From Streptomyces sp. NRRL S-337 (GTDB lineage: Bacteria > Actinomycetota > Actinomycetes > Streptomycetales > Streptomycetaceae), in contig NZ_JOIX01000079.1 of the NCBI RefSeq assembly GCF_000720175.1, positions 1 through 33,696 on the forward strand: a DNA stretch of 33,696 nucleotides, read 5' to 3'. Each line of letters opens with the position of its first letter. Positions within the stretch are counted from its first letter, which is position 1. Shown here piece after piece: positions 13,006-21,454 of the stretch. The notes beneath the pieces are model-generated. The model had not been told where the DNA came from. It was given only the letters and a program-made list of their open reading frames with translations, and searched no databases. The position numbers were made by a program, and so were the translations under genes.

Positions 13006-13293
13006 TCAGACGGCGATGGCGACCTCCGCCAGCCCGCCCTTCTGGGCGACGACGGTACGGTCCGCGGTGGCGCCGGGGACGAGCGCGCGCAGCGTCCAGG
13101 TGCCCTCGGCCGCGTAGAAGCGGAACTGTCCGGTCGCGGAGGTGGGAACCTCGGCGGTGAACTCGCCGGTGCTGTCCAGGAGTCGGACGTAACCGGTGAC
13201 GGGCTGGCCGTCGCGGGTCACGCTGCCCTGGATCGTGGTCTCACCGGGCTTGATGGTCGAGGCGTCCGGGCCGCCGGCCTGTGCTCCACACAT
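13006..13293 (-). CDS. DUF1416 (SseC-like) protein of the sulfurtransferase operon
   Basis: A 95-aa protein that begins MCGAQAGGPDASTIKPGET and folds as a small immunoglobulin/transthyretin-like beta sandwich (QPVTGYVRLLDSTGEFTAEV, GQFRFYAAEGTWTLRALVPG). This DUF1416 family (SseC in mycobacteria) is nearly always encoded beside a CysA/SseA-type rhodanese, and Cys2 at the N-terminus could accept or hold sulfane sulfur (inference). The gene follows cysA by 39 bp with an AAGGAAG ribosome site, so they form one operon. A strong terminator follows. Confidence 0.92.
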   Translation of the reverse strand: MCGAQAGGPDASTIKPGETTIQGSVTRDGQPVTGYVRLLDSTGEFTAEVPTSATGQFRFYAAEGTWTLRALVPGATADRTVVAQKGGLAEVAIAV

Positions 13294-13332
13294 AGGGGTA
13301 CTTCCTTGAGGGGTTCGGGGGAGAAGCCTTGT

Positions 13333-14178
13333 TTACTTGTTGGCGCCGAGCTCGATCGGGACGCCGACCAGCGAGCCGTACTCGGTCCAGGAGCCGTCGT
13401 AGTTCTTGACGTTGGTCTGGCCGAGCAGCTCGTGCAGCACGAACCAGGTCAGCGCGGAGCGCTCACCGATCCGGCAGTAGGCGATGGTGTCCTTCGCCAG
13501 GTCGACGGACTCCTGCTCGTAGAGGGCCTTGAGCTCGTCGTCCGACTTGAAGGTGCCGTCGTCGTTGGCGTTCTTCGACCACGGGATGTTGCGGGCGCTG
13601 GGCACGTGGCCGGGGCGCTGCGACTGCTCCTGCGGCAGGTGCGCGGGAGCGAGCAGCTTGCCGCTGAACTCGTCGGGGGAGCGCACGTCGACCAGGTTCA
13701 GGTTGCCGATCGCGGCGACGACGTCGTCACGGAAGGCACGGATGGAGGTGTCCTGGGCCTTGGCCTTGTAGTCGGTGGCCGGGCGCTGGGGGACCTCGGA
13801 GCCGTCGACCAGGTCGCGGGAGTCCAGCTCCCACTTCTTGCGGCCGCCGTCGAGCAGCTTGACGCTGTCGTGGCCGTAGAGCTTGAAGTACCAGTAGGCG
13901 TAGGAGGCGAACCAGTTGTTGTTGCCGCCGTAGAGGACGACGGTGTCGTCGTTGGCGATGCCCTTGGCGGAGAGCAGCTGCTCGAAGCCCGCCTGGTCGA
14001 CGAAGTCGCGGCGGACCGGGTCCTGGAGGTCCTTCTTCCAGTCGATCCGGACCGCGTTCTTGATGTGGTTCTTGTCGTAGGCCGAGGTGTCCTCGTCGAC
14101 CTCGACGATCACGACCTTCGGGTCGTCGAGGTGGGCCTCGACCCAGTCGGCGTCTACGAGGACGTCGCTACGGCTCAT
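13333..14178 (-). CDS. cysA: Thiosulfate sulfurtransferase (rhodanese) CysA
   Basis: A 281-aa protein of two rhodanese domains that transfers the sulfane sulfur of thiosulfate to an acceptor. The active loop of the second domain is CRIGERS with Cys235. The first domain has LYGGNNNWF where the loop would be and lacks a cysteine, as is normal for two-domain rhodaneses. Other family marks are VDVRSPDEFSGK and GHVPSARNIPWSKN. GGAGGAG precedes the ATG at 14178 by 6 nt. A cysteine-containing leader peptide lies 217 bp upstream, so expression probably follows cysteine supply. DUF1416 is cotranscribed downstream. The symbol is used in the actinobacterial sense, not for the sulfate permease ATPase. 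Confidence 0.95.
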   Translation of the reverse strand: MSRSDVLVDADWVEAHLDDPKVVIVEVDEDTSAYDKNHIKNAVRIDWKKDLQDPVRRDFVDQAGFEQLLSAKGIANDDTVVLYGGNNNWFASYAYWYFKLYGHDSVKLLDGGRKKWELDSRDLVDGSEVPQRPATDYKAKAQDTSIRAFRDDVVAAIGNLNLVDVRSPDEFSGKLLAPAHLPQEQSQRPGHVPSARNIPWSKNANDDGTFKSDDELKALYEQESVDLAKDTIAYCRIGERSALTWFVLHELLGQTNVKNYDGSWTEYGSLVGVPIELGANK

Positions 14179-14395
14179 GTTCTTCTCCTCCGGGGCAGTT
14201 ACGGGGGCGGTTGGGGAAGTGGCACGCGGGTACGCCGGGCGCGCGCCGGAGGCTTCCGGACGGCCCATGACGATCGTCGGGGCGCCGGAGCGGCGCGGTG
14301 CGGGGGACACGCGGGGGATTCGGCCGGAGCGGCCGGCCGGCCGGGCGAGGGGAACACCCCGTGCTCTGACGAGCTTGGGGGAGGGGCGCACCCCG
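14179..14395 (-). promoter_or_regulatory. Leader region between cysteine leader peptide and cysA
   Basis: This 217-bp transcribed spacer holds no gene. After the leader-peptide stop it contains self-complementary GC stretches (cggggtgcgcccc near 14383-14395, repeated ggccgg near 14333-14344) that could form alternative hairpins. It ends in the cysA ribosome site GGAGGAG. A position between a cysteine-bearing ORF and the first enzyme gene fits an attenuator, but the exact pairing is not determined. Confidence 0.5.
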
Positions 14396-14503
14396 TCAGA
14401 CAGGGCGACAGAGCATGGCGGCGACGCGGCACAGGTCCACTGCCCGCCGCTTCGTGAGGACCGCCAGTCCCCGCGGACGGGAACGGCTCAATGCGCTCTG
14501 CAT
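14396..14503 (-). CDS. Cysteine-containing leader peptide of the cysA operon
   Basis: A 35-codon ORF starting MQSALSRSRPRGLAVLTKRR and ending AVDLCRVAAMLCRPV. The closing DLCRVAxxLCR pattern matches the short 'putative leader peptides' found before sulfur-assimilation genes in Streptomyces. The -10 TACGAT (14511-14516 on the minus strand) ends 7 nt before the ATG, so the ORF starts the mRNA. Mycobacterial cysteine-rich leaderless uORFs attenuate downstream operons according to cysteinyl-tRNA supply; the same logic is inferred here with two spaced Cys codons near the end. Confidence 0.88.
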   Translation of the reverse strand: MQSALSRSRPRGLAVLTKRRAVDLCRVAAMLCRPV

Positions 14504-14540
14504 GGCACCGATCGTAGGGACGCGGAGCCGGGCATGTCAC
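14504..14540 (-). promoter_or_regulatory. Promoter of leader peptide-cysA-DUF1416 operon
   Basis: On the minus strand, -35 GTGACA (14535-14540) and -10 TACGAT (14511-14516) are 18 bp apart, followed by 7 nt and the leader-peptide ATG. Confidence 0.7.
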
Positions 14541-14599
14541 CGGCGTGTCGAATGGCGAGACGCGTCTGTCCGTGATGTGGGACGCAGAGCGGGAACGGG

Positions 14600-14626
14600 C
14601 GGCCTCCGGCCGGGCGCCGGAGGCCG
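14600..14626 (-). terminator. Perfect 11-bp hairpin downstream of DUF2993 gene
   Basis: CGGCCTCCGGC (14600-14610) and GCCGGAGGCCG (14616-14626) form a perfect stem with a 5-nt loop between the DUF2993 stop (14751) and the cysA promoter. It has no T-tract. The stretch 14627-14750 holds nothing else I can identify. Confidence 0.75.
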
Positions 14627-14750
14627 TTCGGTGGTGGGGGGTCTGGGGTGCGGACCCGGCTGTCTCAGGAAATGGACGGCCGGGTGGTCGGGCCGGGGAT
14701 CGGGCCGTACGGCGGGCCGGTGGGGCGGCCCGCGGCGGGCGCCGGCGGGG

Positions 14751-15452
14751 TCAGCCGGGAAGCTTGACGTCCGTGCCGGAGGCGGAGATCGACAGCCCGT
14801 CGGCCAGCGTCGCCACCTTGTCCAGCTTCAGGTTGCCCGGCAGCTGGTCCAGCTTCCAGTCGTGGTCGGTCTGCGCCCGCACCTTCGACTCACAGCCCGG
14901 CAGCACCCGGCACATCCCGGGCAGCCCGTCGGCCCGCAGCCGCACGGTGTTGCCGTGGACGATGCTGATCGAGCCGGTCACGTCCAGCGAGCTGAGGAGC
15001 GGCAGGTTCGGCGAGATCTTGACCTGGCTGCGGCCGTTCTTCTCCCCGGCGTAGGTGATCTTGACGCCGCCGCCCGCGGCCCTGGTGAGGTCCGCGTAGC
15101 TGATCCGGGCGTTGCCGGTGGCCGTGGCCGCGCTCTCGATGGACATGTAGTCGCTGGTCAGCGCCACGTCGTGGAACTGCGCCGACAGCTTGTCGATGCG
15201 CAGCGCGTGGCCGTCCGCCCGGGCCTCGATCCCGCCGAGCTCGGCGTCCACCTCCTGCAGGTCACGCCCGAGGACCTGGGTCAGGAACGGGAAGCCCTTG
15301 ATGGTGACGTCAGGGGTCTTGTCGAGTCCCTGGCTGCTGCGGATCTTCTCCGCGGCCTTGTCCTCGACGAGATTCACCGCCACCCGGTCGGCGGCCACGA
15401 AGAGCCCGCCGAATATGACGACGAGGACCAACAGCACCCGTAGTGCACGCAT
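14751..15452 (-). CDS. DUF2993 (LmeA-like) exported lipid-binding protein
   Basis: A 233-aa protein with an N-terminal hydrophobic segment (ALRVLLVLVVIFGGLFVA) that acts as signal peptide or anchor, then a DUF2993 domain outside the membrane. The motif VTIKGFPFLTQVL is the family mark. In mycobacteria, LmeA of this family binds phospholipids and aids lipoglycan assembly; the exact role in Streptomyces is unknown. Two cysteines (GMCRVLPGCESK) could form a disulfide outside the cell. The start at 15452 removes an unsupported eleven-residue extension. A longer paralogue with the same GFPFLTQVL motif lies at 30462-31850. Confidence 0.88.
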   Translation of the reverse strand: MRALRVLLVLVVIFGGLFVAADRVAVNLVEDKAAEKIRSSQGLDKTPDVTIKGFPFLTQVLGRDLQEVDAELGGIEARADGHALRIDKLSAQFHDVALTSDYMSIESAATATGNARISYADLTRAAGGGVKITYAGEKNGRSQVKISPNLPLLSSLDVTGSISIVHGNTVRLRADGLPGMCRVLPGCESKVRAQTDHDWKLDQLPGNLKLDKVATLADGLSISASGTDVKLPG

Positions 15453-15591
15453 CGAACCACTACCCCCACACTGGGCCGGCACTGCCCGGCCGGCCCGTCG
15501 CTTGGCGTGCAGGCCCCCTGCCCGCGCCGGACGCCTACCCAGGGCCTGTCCGGTGGATCAGACCCTAAACGACGCCCTCCGCAAAGGGGAG

Positions 15592-15636
15592 CGGCGGCCG
15601 CCGGCGGGCGCGAGAAGCGCTCACCGGCGGCCGCCG
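15592..15636 (-). terminator. Terminator after PYG-repeat membrane protein gene
   Basis: CGGCGGCCGCCGG (15592-15604) and CCGGCGGCCGCCG (15624-15636) pair perfectly over 19 nt, starting 27 bp after the stop at 15663. The gap 15453-15591, upstream of the DUF2993 gene, shows a TAGGGT hexamer on the minus strand (15566-15571) that could be a -10, with no clear -35. Confidence 0.8.
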
Positions 15637-15662
15637 CCGGGTGTCGGTGCGGGCCCGTCGGG

Positions 15663-16835
15663 CTAGCCCAGGGCCCGCCCCAGGACGTAGACCGCGGGGG
15701 CGGCGAGGGCCAGGGGGAGGGCCACGCCGGCCGTCATGTGGACGAAGCGCGACGGGTAGTCGTAGCTGGCCACCCGCAGGCCGATCAGGGCGCAGCCGCC
15801 GGCGGCCAGGCCCAGCACGGCGCCGGACGTGCCCAGGCCGGTCAGCTGGCCGGCCGCGATGCCGGCACCGGCCGCCGCCACCAGGGAGATCCCGACCGAG
15901 ACGAACGAGGGCAGCGGCAGCGCCCGGGCGAGCGTGGCCACCCCGACCGCGGCGGCGCCGACGACCACGGCGTGCGGGTTGCCGGCCAGGTGGCCGGCCG
16001 CGAGCACCGCCAGCGCGGTCGAGGTCAGGCCCGCGGTCAGCGCGTACATCCGCTCGTCCGCGCTGCTGCGGTTGCGCAGCTGGAGGATCAGGAGCAGCAG
16101 GCACCACACACCGAGCGTGCCGATGCAGACCAGGGGCGCGCTCGCGCGGTCCGTGGCCAGCAGCGCGGCGTCGGTGGCCAGCCCGGCCAGGAACGCCAGC
16201 GCGATGCCCTGGCGGGCCGGCCACATGCCGTTCAGCCGGAACCAGCCGGCGGCGGTGACCGCCTGGAGGAGCGCCACCGGCACCGCGAGCACCGGCCGGG
16301 CCAGCGGCGCGGTCAGGGCCAGCAGCAGCGCGAGGACGGCGGTCAGTGCGGCCGGCTGGATGCCCGGCGGGATGATCGGCGAGCGGCCCTCCAGGCGGGC
16401 GCGCTGGTTGGGCGCCAGCGGCGCGGCGGGCAGCGAGGGCGGGGCGGTCGCCAGGGTGGCGGTCGCGGCCGGCTGCCGGTCGGGCAGCGGCGCGGCGGGC
16501 CCGGGCTGCTCCGGTCCGGACCGGTCGTGGCCGTGTCCGTACCCGGGCTGCCCGTACGGGTCGCCGTAGGCGGCCTGGGGGTCGTGCGGCGCGGTGGCCG
16601 GCTGGTGCGCCGGCTGCCCGTAGGGGTCGGGGACGCCGTACTGCTGCTCCTGGTAGGGCGCGGGCTGCCCGTACTCGGGCTGTCGGTACTCGGGCTGTCC
16701 GTACGGGGCCGGCCGGCCGTAGGCGTCATGCGGGGCGTAGGGCCCGGACTGTCCGGACTGCCCGTACGGGTCCTGCGGGGCGTAGGGGTCGTGCGGCTGG
16801 TACGGGTGGTGGCCCTGCGGCTGGTGGTCGCTCAT
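15663..16835 (-). CDS. Polytopic membrane protein with PYG-rich N-terminus
   Basis: A 390-aa protein. Residues 1-120 are cytosolic-looking low complexity, with many DPYG/APYGQP/YGQPEY repeats rich in Pro, Gln, Gly, Tyr and His. From about 155 to the end there are eight or nine hydrophobic helices (e.g. PAALTAVLALLLALTAPLA and LVCIGTLGVWCLLLLIL). I do not recognise a functional family; such proteins are common hypothetical membrane proteins in Streptomyces. The ATG at 16835 is 10 bp after the stop of the MoaD-like gene, and its GGGAGGG ribosome site lies inside the end of that gene, so translation is probably coupled. Confidence 0.85.
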   Translation of the reverse strand: MSDHQPQGHHPYQPHDPYAPQDPYGQSGQSGPYAPHDAYGRPAPYGQPEYRQPEYGQPAPYQEQQYGVPDPYGQPAHQPATAPHDPQAAYGDPYGQPGYGHGHDRSGPEQPGPAAPLPDRQPAATATLATAPPSLPAAPLAPNQRARLEGRSPIIPPGIQPAALTAVLALLLALTAPLARPVLAVPVALLQAVTAAGWFRLNGMWPARQGIALAFLAGLATDAALLATDRASAPLVCIGTLGVWCLLLLILQLRNRSSADERMYALTAGLTSTALAVLAAGHLAGNPHAVVVGAAAVGVATLARALPLPSFVSVGISLVAAAGAGIAAGQLTGLGTSGAVLGLAAGGCALIGLRVASYDYPSRFVHMTAGVALPLALAAPAVYVLGRALG

Positions 16836-16845
16836 GATCGGCTGC

Positions 16846-17109
16846 TCACCCTCCCGCGAACGGCGGCAGGACCTCGACGGTGCCGCCCTCGGCCAGCGGC
16901 ACCCGGGCGTGGTCGCGGGTGCCCACCGGATCGCCGTCCACCAGGAACGAGCAGCGCATCAGCACGCGCGCGAACTCGGGGTTCGCGGCGTGCGCGGCGC
17001 GCGCCGCGTCGAGCGCCTCGGCGAGCGTCGCCGCCGAATAGGGCTCCTCTGCCGTGCCCGCGGCGGCCTTGGCCGCGGCCCAGTAGCGCACGGTGCCAGT
17101 TGTTGTCAC
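16846..17109 (-). CDS. MoaD/ThiS-family sulfur-carrier-like protein
   Basis: An 87-aa beta-grasp protein with a GTG start at 17109 and AGAGG 5 nt upstream. It shows VRYWAAAKAAAGTAEE at the start, FLVDGDPVGTRDHARVPLAEGG before the last strand, and ends EVLPPFAGG. The C-terminal Gly-Gly is the site that is adenylated and thiocarboxylated in MoaD/ThiS proteins. It could serve molybdopterin synthase or another sulfur-transfer pathway; no moaE is next to it. It is cotranscribed with the downstream membrane protein and divergent from the ABC exporter. Confidence 0.88.
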   Translation of the reverse strand: MTTTGTVRYWAAAKAAAGTAEEPYSAATLAEALDAARAAHAANPEFARVLMRCSFLVDGDPVGTRDHARVPLAEGGTVEVLPPFAGG

Positions 17110-17265
17110 GGCGGCCTCTTCGTCGTGTCGGTCGGGGGACCGCCCTCGATGGCGGCGGCCCCGTCGTTGCCGCCTCCATGATGGCGTACGCGGCGGCCGG
17201 GGCCGCCCGGGACAAGTTCCGGTAACGGCTTCGGTCCCGTTCCTGGCGGCCTTTCGGAAATTCGA

Positions 17266-17299
17266 TTGCCGAAGGCAAGTGTTCACTTAGGCTCATTGT
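17266..17299 (+). promoter_or_regulatory. Promoter and operator of the ABC exporter operon
   Basis: TTGCCG (17266-17271) and TAGGCT (17288-17293) are plausible -35 and -10 elements 16 bp apart; the -10 ends 6 nt before the GTG start, so the mRNA is probably leaderless. Two dyads cover this promoter: TTGCC-gaa-GGCAA (17266-17278) and AAGTG-tt-CACTT (17277-17288). The second is a likely operator for a small dimeric repressor (MarR, PadR or TetR type) encoded elsewhere. The rest of the gap back to the MoaD-like start (17110-17265) shows no further feature. Confidence 0.65.
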
Positions 17300-19033
17300 G
17301 TGTTGGTACGACTCGCGCGGGCGCATTTGCGGCCCCACAGGCGCTCGATGACCCTGATCGTGCTGCTCCAGCTGATCCAGACCCTGGCCACCCTCTACCT
17401 CCCCACCCTCAACGCCGACATCATTGACAACGGTGTCGTGCCGGGCGACACGGGCTACATCCTCCGCACCGGCGGATTCATGATCGCCGTCACCCTGCTG
17501 CAGATCGTCTGTGCGATCGGTGCCGTCTACTTCGGCGCCCGCACGGCCATGGCCCTCGGCCGGGACGTCCGCGCCGCGGTCTTCGACCGGATCCAGTCCT
17601 TCTCCGCCCGCGAGGTCGGCACCTTCGGCGCCCCGTCGCTGATCACCCGTACCACCAATGACGTCCAGCAGGTCCAGATGCTGGTGCTGATGACGTTCAC
17701 GATGATGGTCTCCGCGCCGATCATGTGCGTCGGCGGCGTCGTCATGGCGCTCAACCAGGACGTGCCGCTGTCCGGCCTCCTGCTGGTCATCGTCCCGGTC
17801 CTCGGGATCCTCGTCTCACTGATCGTGCGCCGGATGCGGCCGCTCTTCCGCGGCGTGCAGGAGCGCATCGACACCGTCAACCGCGTGCTGCGCGAGCAGA
17901 TCACCGGCATCCGCGTGATCCGCGCCTTCGTCCGCGACAGCTACGAGCGCGAGCGGTTCGCCGGGTCCAACACCGGCCTCTACGACGTCTCGCTCCGCGC
18001 CGGCCGGCTGATGTCGATGATGTTCCCGCTGGTCATGCTGATCGTGAACCTCTCCAGCGTGGCCGTCGTCTGGTTCGGCGGGCTGCGCATCGACAGCGGC
18101 GGGATGCAGATCGGCGCGCTGACGGCCTTCCTCAGCTATCTGATGTACATCCTCATGTCGATCATGATGGCGACGTTCATGGTCATGATGCTGCCGCGCG
18201 CCGAGGTCTGCGCCGAGCGCATCCAGGAGGTGCTGGCCACGGACTCCAGCGTCGTCCCGCCGCAGAACCCGGTCACCGCACTGCGCCGGCGCGGCGAACT
18301 GGAGCTCCGCAACGTCGAGTTCCGCTTCCCCGGCGCCGAGCAGCCGGTCCTCAAGGACGTCTCGCTGACCGCCCGCCCCGGTGAGACCACCGCCGTCATC
18401 GGCTCCACCGGAAGCGGCAAGTCCACCCTCCTCGGGCTCGTGCCCCGGCTCTTCGACGCCACCGGCGGCACGGTCCTCGTCGACGGCGAGGACGTCCGCG
18501 GCCTCGACCCCGAGACGCTGGCCGGCGCCATCGGCCTGGTCCCGCAGAAGCCGTACCTCTTCTCCGGGACGGTGGCGAGCAACCTCCGCTACGGCAATCC
18601 GGACGCCACCGACGACGAGCTGTGGCACGCCCTGGAGATCGCCCAGGCCCGCGACTTCGTCGAGCGGATGGAAGGCGGGCTGGACGCGCCCGTCGCGCAG
18701 GGCGGCTCCAACGTCTCCGGCGGCCAGCGGCAGCGGCTGGCGATCGCCCGCGCGCTGGTCCGCCGGCCCGAGATCTACCTCTTCGACGACTCGTTCTCCG
18801 CGCTGGACTACGCCACGGACGCCGCACTGCGCGCCGCGCTCTCCCGCGAGACGGACCGGGCGACGGTGGTGATCGTGGCCCAGCGGGTCGCCACGATCCG
18901 CGGCGCCGACCGGATCGTCGTGCTGGACGAGGGCCGCATCGTGGGCACCGGCACCCATACCGAGCTGATGGCCGACAACGAGACCTACCGGGAGATCGTG
19001 CTCTCCCAGCTCACCGAGCAGGAGGCGGCGTGA
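17300..19033 (+). CDS. ABC exporter subunit A (degenerate ATPase site)
   Basis: A 577-aa half-transporter with six transmembrane helices (about residues 18-300) fused to an ATPase domain (about 335-577). Walker [10 protein letters not shown] is at 368-376, the Q-loop at Gln416 and the signature NVSGGQ at 471-476. Walker B ends in FDD: the catalytic Glu is replaced by Asp497. The switch histidine is replaced by Gln528 (VAQRV). These changes mark the inactive-site subunit of heterodimeric multidrug-type exporters such as TM287/288, BmrCD and LmrCD. The GTG at 17300 fits a leaderless start. The stop overlaps the start of the partner by 4 nt. Substrate unknown; drugs or peptides are typical. Confidence 0.94.
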   Translation: MLVRLARAHLRPHRRSMTLIVLLQLIQTLATLYLPTLNADIIDNGVVPGDTGYILRTGGFMIAVTLLQIVCAIGAVYFGARTAMALGRDVRAAVFDRIQSFSAREVGTFGAPSLITRTTNDVQQVQMLVLMTFTMMVSAPIMCVGGVVMALNQDVPLSGLLLVIVPVLGILVSLIVRRMRPLFRGVQERIDTVNRVLREQITGIRVIRAFVRDSYERERFAGSNTGLYDVSLRAGRLMSMMFPLVMLIVNLSSVAVVWFGGLRIDSGGMQIGALTAFLSYLMYILMSIMMATFMVMMLPRAEVCAERIQEVLATDSSVVPPQNPVTALRRRGELELRNVEFRFPGAEQPVLKDVSLTARPGETTAVIGSTGSGKSTLLGLVPRLFDATGGTVLVDGEDVRGLDPETLAGAIGLVPQKPYLFSGTVASNLRYGNPDATDDELWHALEIAQARDFVERMEGGLDAPVAQGGSNVSGGQRQRLAIARALVRRPEIYLFDDSFSALDYATDAALRAALSRETDRATVVIVAQRVATIRGADRIVVLDEGRIVGTGTHTELMADNETYREIVLSQLTEQEAA

Positions 19034-21048
19034 CCACCGCGGACAAGGGGACGGCCACCCGCGCCGACGCCCCGGCGGCCACCGAGGGGACCCCCACGGC
19101 GGCCCCGAGACGAGGGCCGGCCCCGGCGGCCGGCCCGGCCCGCTTCATGGGCGGGCAACCCACCGAGAAATCCATGGACTTCAAGGGCTCCGGCACACGC
19201 CTGCTGGCCCAGATGCGGCCCGAGCGCGGCATCATGTCCGTGGCCCTGCTGCTGGGCGTGGCGAGCGTGGCGCTGACCGTCGTCGGCCCCAAGGTCCTCG
19301 GCCACGCCACCGACCTGATCATGTCCGGCATCGTGGGCCGCCGGCTGCCCGGGGGCATCACCAAGGCCCAGGCGGTGGCCCAGCTGCGGGCGCACGGCCA
19401 GGACGGGCTGGCCGACATGCTGGGCGCCATGCCGTTCGTGCCCGGTCACGGCATCGACTTCGGCGCGGTCGGCGTGGTCCTGCTGTGGGCCGCTCTGATC
19501 TACGCCGGGGCCTCGCTCTTCGGGTTCGTCCAGGCCCGGATCGCCACCAAGGTCGTCCAGCGGACCGTCTTCCGGCTGCGCGAGCAGGTCGAGGAGAAGC
19601 TCGGCCGGCTGCCGCTGAGCTACTTCGACAAGCAGCAGCGCGGTGAGGTCCTCTCCCGGGCCACCAACGACATCGACAACGTCCAGCAGACGCTCCAGCA
19701 GACCCTCAGCCAGATCGTGAACTCGCTGCTGACCATCGTCGGCGTGCTCGCCATGATGTTCTGGATCTCCTGGCTGCTGGCCCTGGTCGCGCTGGTCACG
19801 GTCCCGGTCTCGGTGATCGTCGCCACCAAGATCGGCAAGCGGGCCCAGCCGCAGTTCGTCCAGCAGTGGAAGACCACCGGCAAGCTCAACGCCCACATCG
19901 AGGAGATGTACACCGGCCACAGCCTGGTGAAGGTCTTCGGCCGGCAGAAGGAGTCCGCCGAGCTCTTCCGCGAGCAGAACGAGGCGCTCTACGAGGCCGG
20001 CTTCCGGGCCCAGTTCATCTCCGGCATCATCCAGCCCGCGATGATGTTCATCGGCAACCTGAACTACGTGCTGGTCGCGGTGGTCGGCGGGCTGCGCGTC
20101 GCCTCCGGGGCGCTGTCCATCGGTGACGTCCAGGCGTTCATCCAGTACTCCCGCCAGTTCAGCCAGCCGCTGACCCAGGTCGCCTCGATGGCCAACCTCG
20201 TCCAGTCCGGCGTCGCCTCCGCCGAGCGGGTCTTCGAACTCCTCGACGCCCGGGAACAGGACCCCGACCCCGAGCGGCCGGCCCGCCCCGCACACGTCCG
20301 CGGCCATGTCGGGTTCGAGTCCGTCTCGTTCTCCTACGCCGAGGACAAGCCGCTGATCGAGGACCTGTCGCTGGCCGTCCACCCCGGCCAGACGGTCGCC
20401 ATCGTCGGCCCGACCGGCGCCGGCAAGACCACCCTGGTCAACCTCCTGATGCGGTTCTACGAGGTGCGCGGCGGCCGGATCACCCTGGACGGCGTGGACA
20501 TCGCCGCGATGTCCCGCGAGGAGCTGCGCGCCAACATCGGCATGGTCCTCCAGGACACCTGGCTCTTCGGCGGCACGATCGCGGAGAACATCGCCTACGG
20601 GGCGCCGGCCGGCACCTCGATGGACAAGATCGTGGCGGCCGCGAAGGCCACCCACGTCGACCGCTTCGTGCGCACCCTCCCCGACGGGTACGACACCGTC
20701 CTCGACGACGAGGGCAACAACGTCTCGGTCGGCGAGAAGCAGCTGATCACCATCGCCCGGGCTTTCCTCGCCGAGCCCGCCATCCTCGTCCTCGACGAGG
20801 CCACCAGCTCGGTCGACACCCGCACCGAGGTCCTCATCCAGCACGCGATGGCCCAACTGCGGTCCGGACGCACCAGTTTCGTGATCGCGCACCGCCTCTC
20901 CACGATCCGGGACGCCGACACCATCCTCGTCATGGAGAACGGCGCCATCGTCGAACAGGGCAGCCATGACGCCCTGTTGGCGGCCGACGGGGCCTATGCC
21001 CGGCTGTACGCGGCCCAGTTCGCCGAGGCGGTGGTGGAGGCCGACTGA
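19030..21048 (+). CDS. ABC exporter subunit B (canonical ATPase)
   Basis: A 672-aa half-transporter starting at the GTG in the GTGA overlap with subunit A. A Pro/Ala-rich N-terminus of about 50 residues precedes six transmembrane helices (about 68-365), with a 40-residue insertion between the first two ([20 protein letters not shown]). The ATPase domain has Walker [10 protein letters not shown] (460-468), Q508, Walker B ILVLDE with Glu590, and the switch His621. Its signature is NVSVGEKQ (564-571) instead of LSGGQ. In the heterodimer this weak signature faces the degenerate Walker site of subunit A, while A's good signature faces this intact site. Membrane exporter; substrate unknown. Confidence 0.94.
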   Translation: MTTADKGTATRADAPAATEGTPTAAPRRGPAPAAGPARFMGGQPTEKSMDFKGSGTRLLAQMRPERGIMSVALLLGVASVALTVVGPKVLGHATDLIMSGIVGRRLPGGITKAQAVAQLRAHGQDGLADMLGAMPFVPGHGIDFGAVGVVLLWAALIYAGASLFGFVQARIATKVVQRTVFRLREQVEEKLGRLPLSYFDKQQRGEVLSRATNDIDNVQQTLQQTLSQIVNSLLTIVGVLAMMFWISWLLALVALVTVPVSVIVATKIGKRAQPQFVQQWKTTGKLNAHIEEMYTGHSLVKVFGRQKESAELFREQNEALYEAGFRAQFISGIIQPAMMFIGNLNYVLVAVVGGLRVASGALSIGDVQAFIQYSRQFSQPLTQVASMANLVQSGVASAERVFELLDAREQDPDPERPARPAHVRGHVGFESVSFSYAEDKPLIEDLSLAVHPGQTVAIVGPTGAGKTTLVNLLMRFYEVRGGRITLDGVDIAAMSREELRANIGMVLQDTWLFGGTIAENIAYGAPAGTSMDKIVAAAKATHVDRFVRTLPDGYDTVLDDEGNNVSVGEKQLITIARAFLAEPAILVLDEATSSVDTRTEVLIQHAMAQLRSGRTSFVIAHRLSTIRDADTILVMENGAIVEQGSHDALLAADGAYARLYAAQFAEAVVEAD

Positions 21049-21083
21049 CCCGGACGCGCGCCGACCGCGCCCTTTACCGCACC

Positions 21084-21158
21084 CGCGCCCGTATGACCTG
21101 CGAGTAAACCCAACTCCCCCTGGGGATTGCGGATTTATGTGTAGGTCGTACGGGCGCG
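21084..21158. repeat. 16-bp inverted repeat (15/16) after the ABC operon
   Basis: CGCGCCCGTATGACCT (21084-21099) pairs with AGGTCGTACGGGCGCG (21143-21158) with one mismatch. The 43-nt loop contains a small tcccc-ct-gggga hairpin. It could terminate the exporter transcript or be a regulatory structure. The gap continues to 21195 with a TATGGT hexamer at 21163-21168 as a possible -10 for what follows. Confidence 0.6.
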
Positions 21159-21195
21159 CCGCTATGGTGTGGTCAACACGTCACGCACGGCGACG

Positions 21196-21291
21196 ATGTG
21201 TGCACGGGGTCCGGGAATGATCCTGGACGCCTTCGCCCGCAAGGGAGTTCCCGTAGGGGATCCGGCGGGCGACGGCTGCTGCTTGGGGTGA
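21196..21291 (+). CDS. Candidate small ORF ending in Cys-Cys-Leu-Gly
   Basis: A 31-codon ORF (ATG 21196), or 24 codons from the second ATG at 21217, ending VPVGDPAGDGCCLG-stop. From the second Met, about 83 percent of third positions are G or C, which is coding-like. No good ribosome site is visible, and TATGGT lies 28 nt upstream of the first ATG. A small hairpin GCCTC-ccat-GAGGC (about 21298-21311) follows the stop. It could be a cysteine-dependent leader for the DUF3800 module or chance. Low confidence. From 21312 to 21454 I see nothing but GC-rich sequence. Confidence 0.3.
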   Translation: MCARGPGMILDAFARKGVPVGDPAGDGCCLG

Positions 21292-21454
21292 GTGGTGCCT
21301 CCCATGAGGCCTGATCCGCCGCAGAGCGCGTACCCGGCCGCCGCCGCCGCGCTGCGCGTGCGCGTGGTGAGAGGGAACGCTCCACGCCAAGAGGGTGCGG
21401 ACGATGGCGTGCGCACGACGCCTCAATGCGGCCCGGTACGGGAGACGGCTGTTC

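Noticed and set aside
18985..20967. A 660-codon minus-strand frame opposite the second ABC subunit
   Set aside because: Antisense to a clear ABC transporter with all motifs; the product lacks any recognisable feature.
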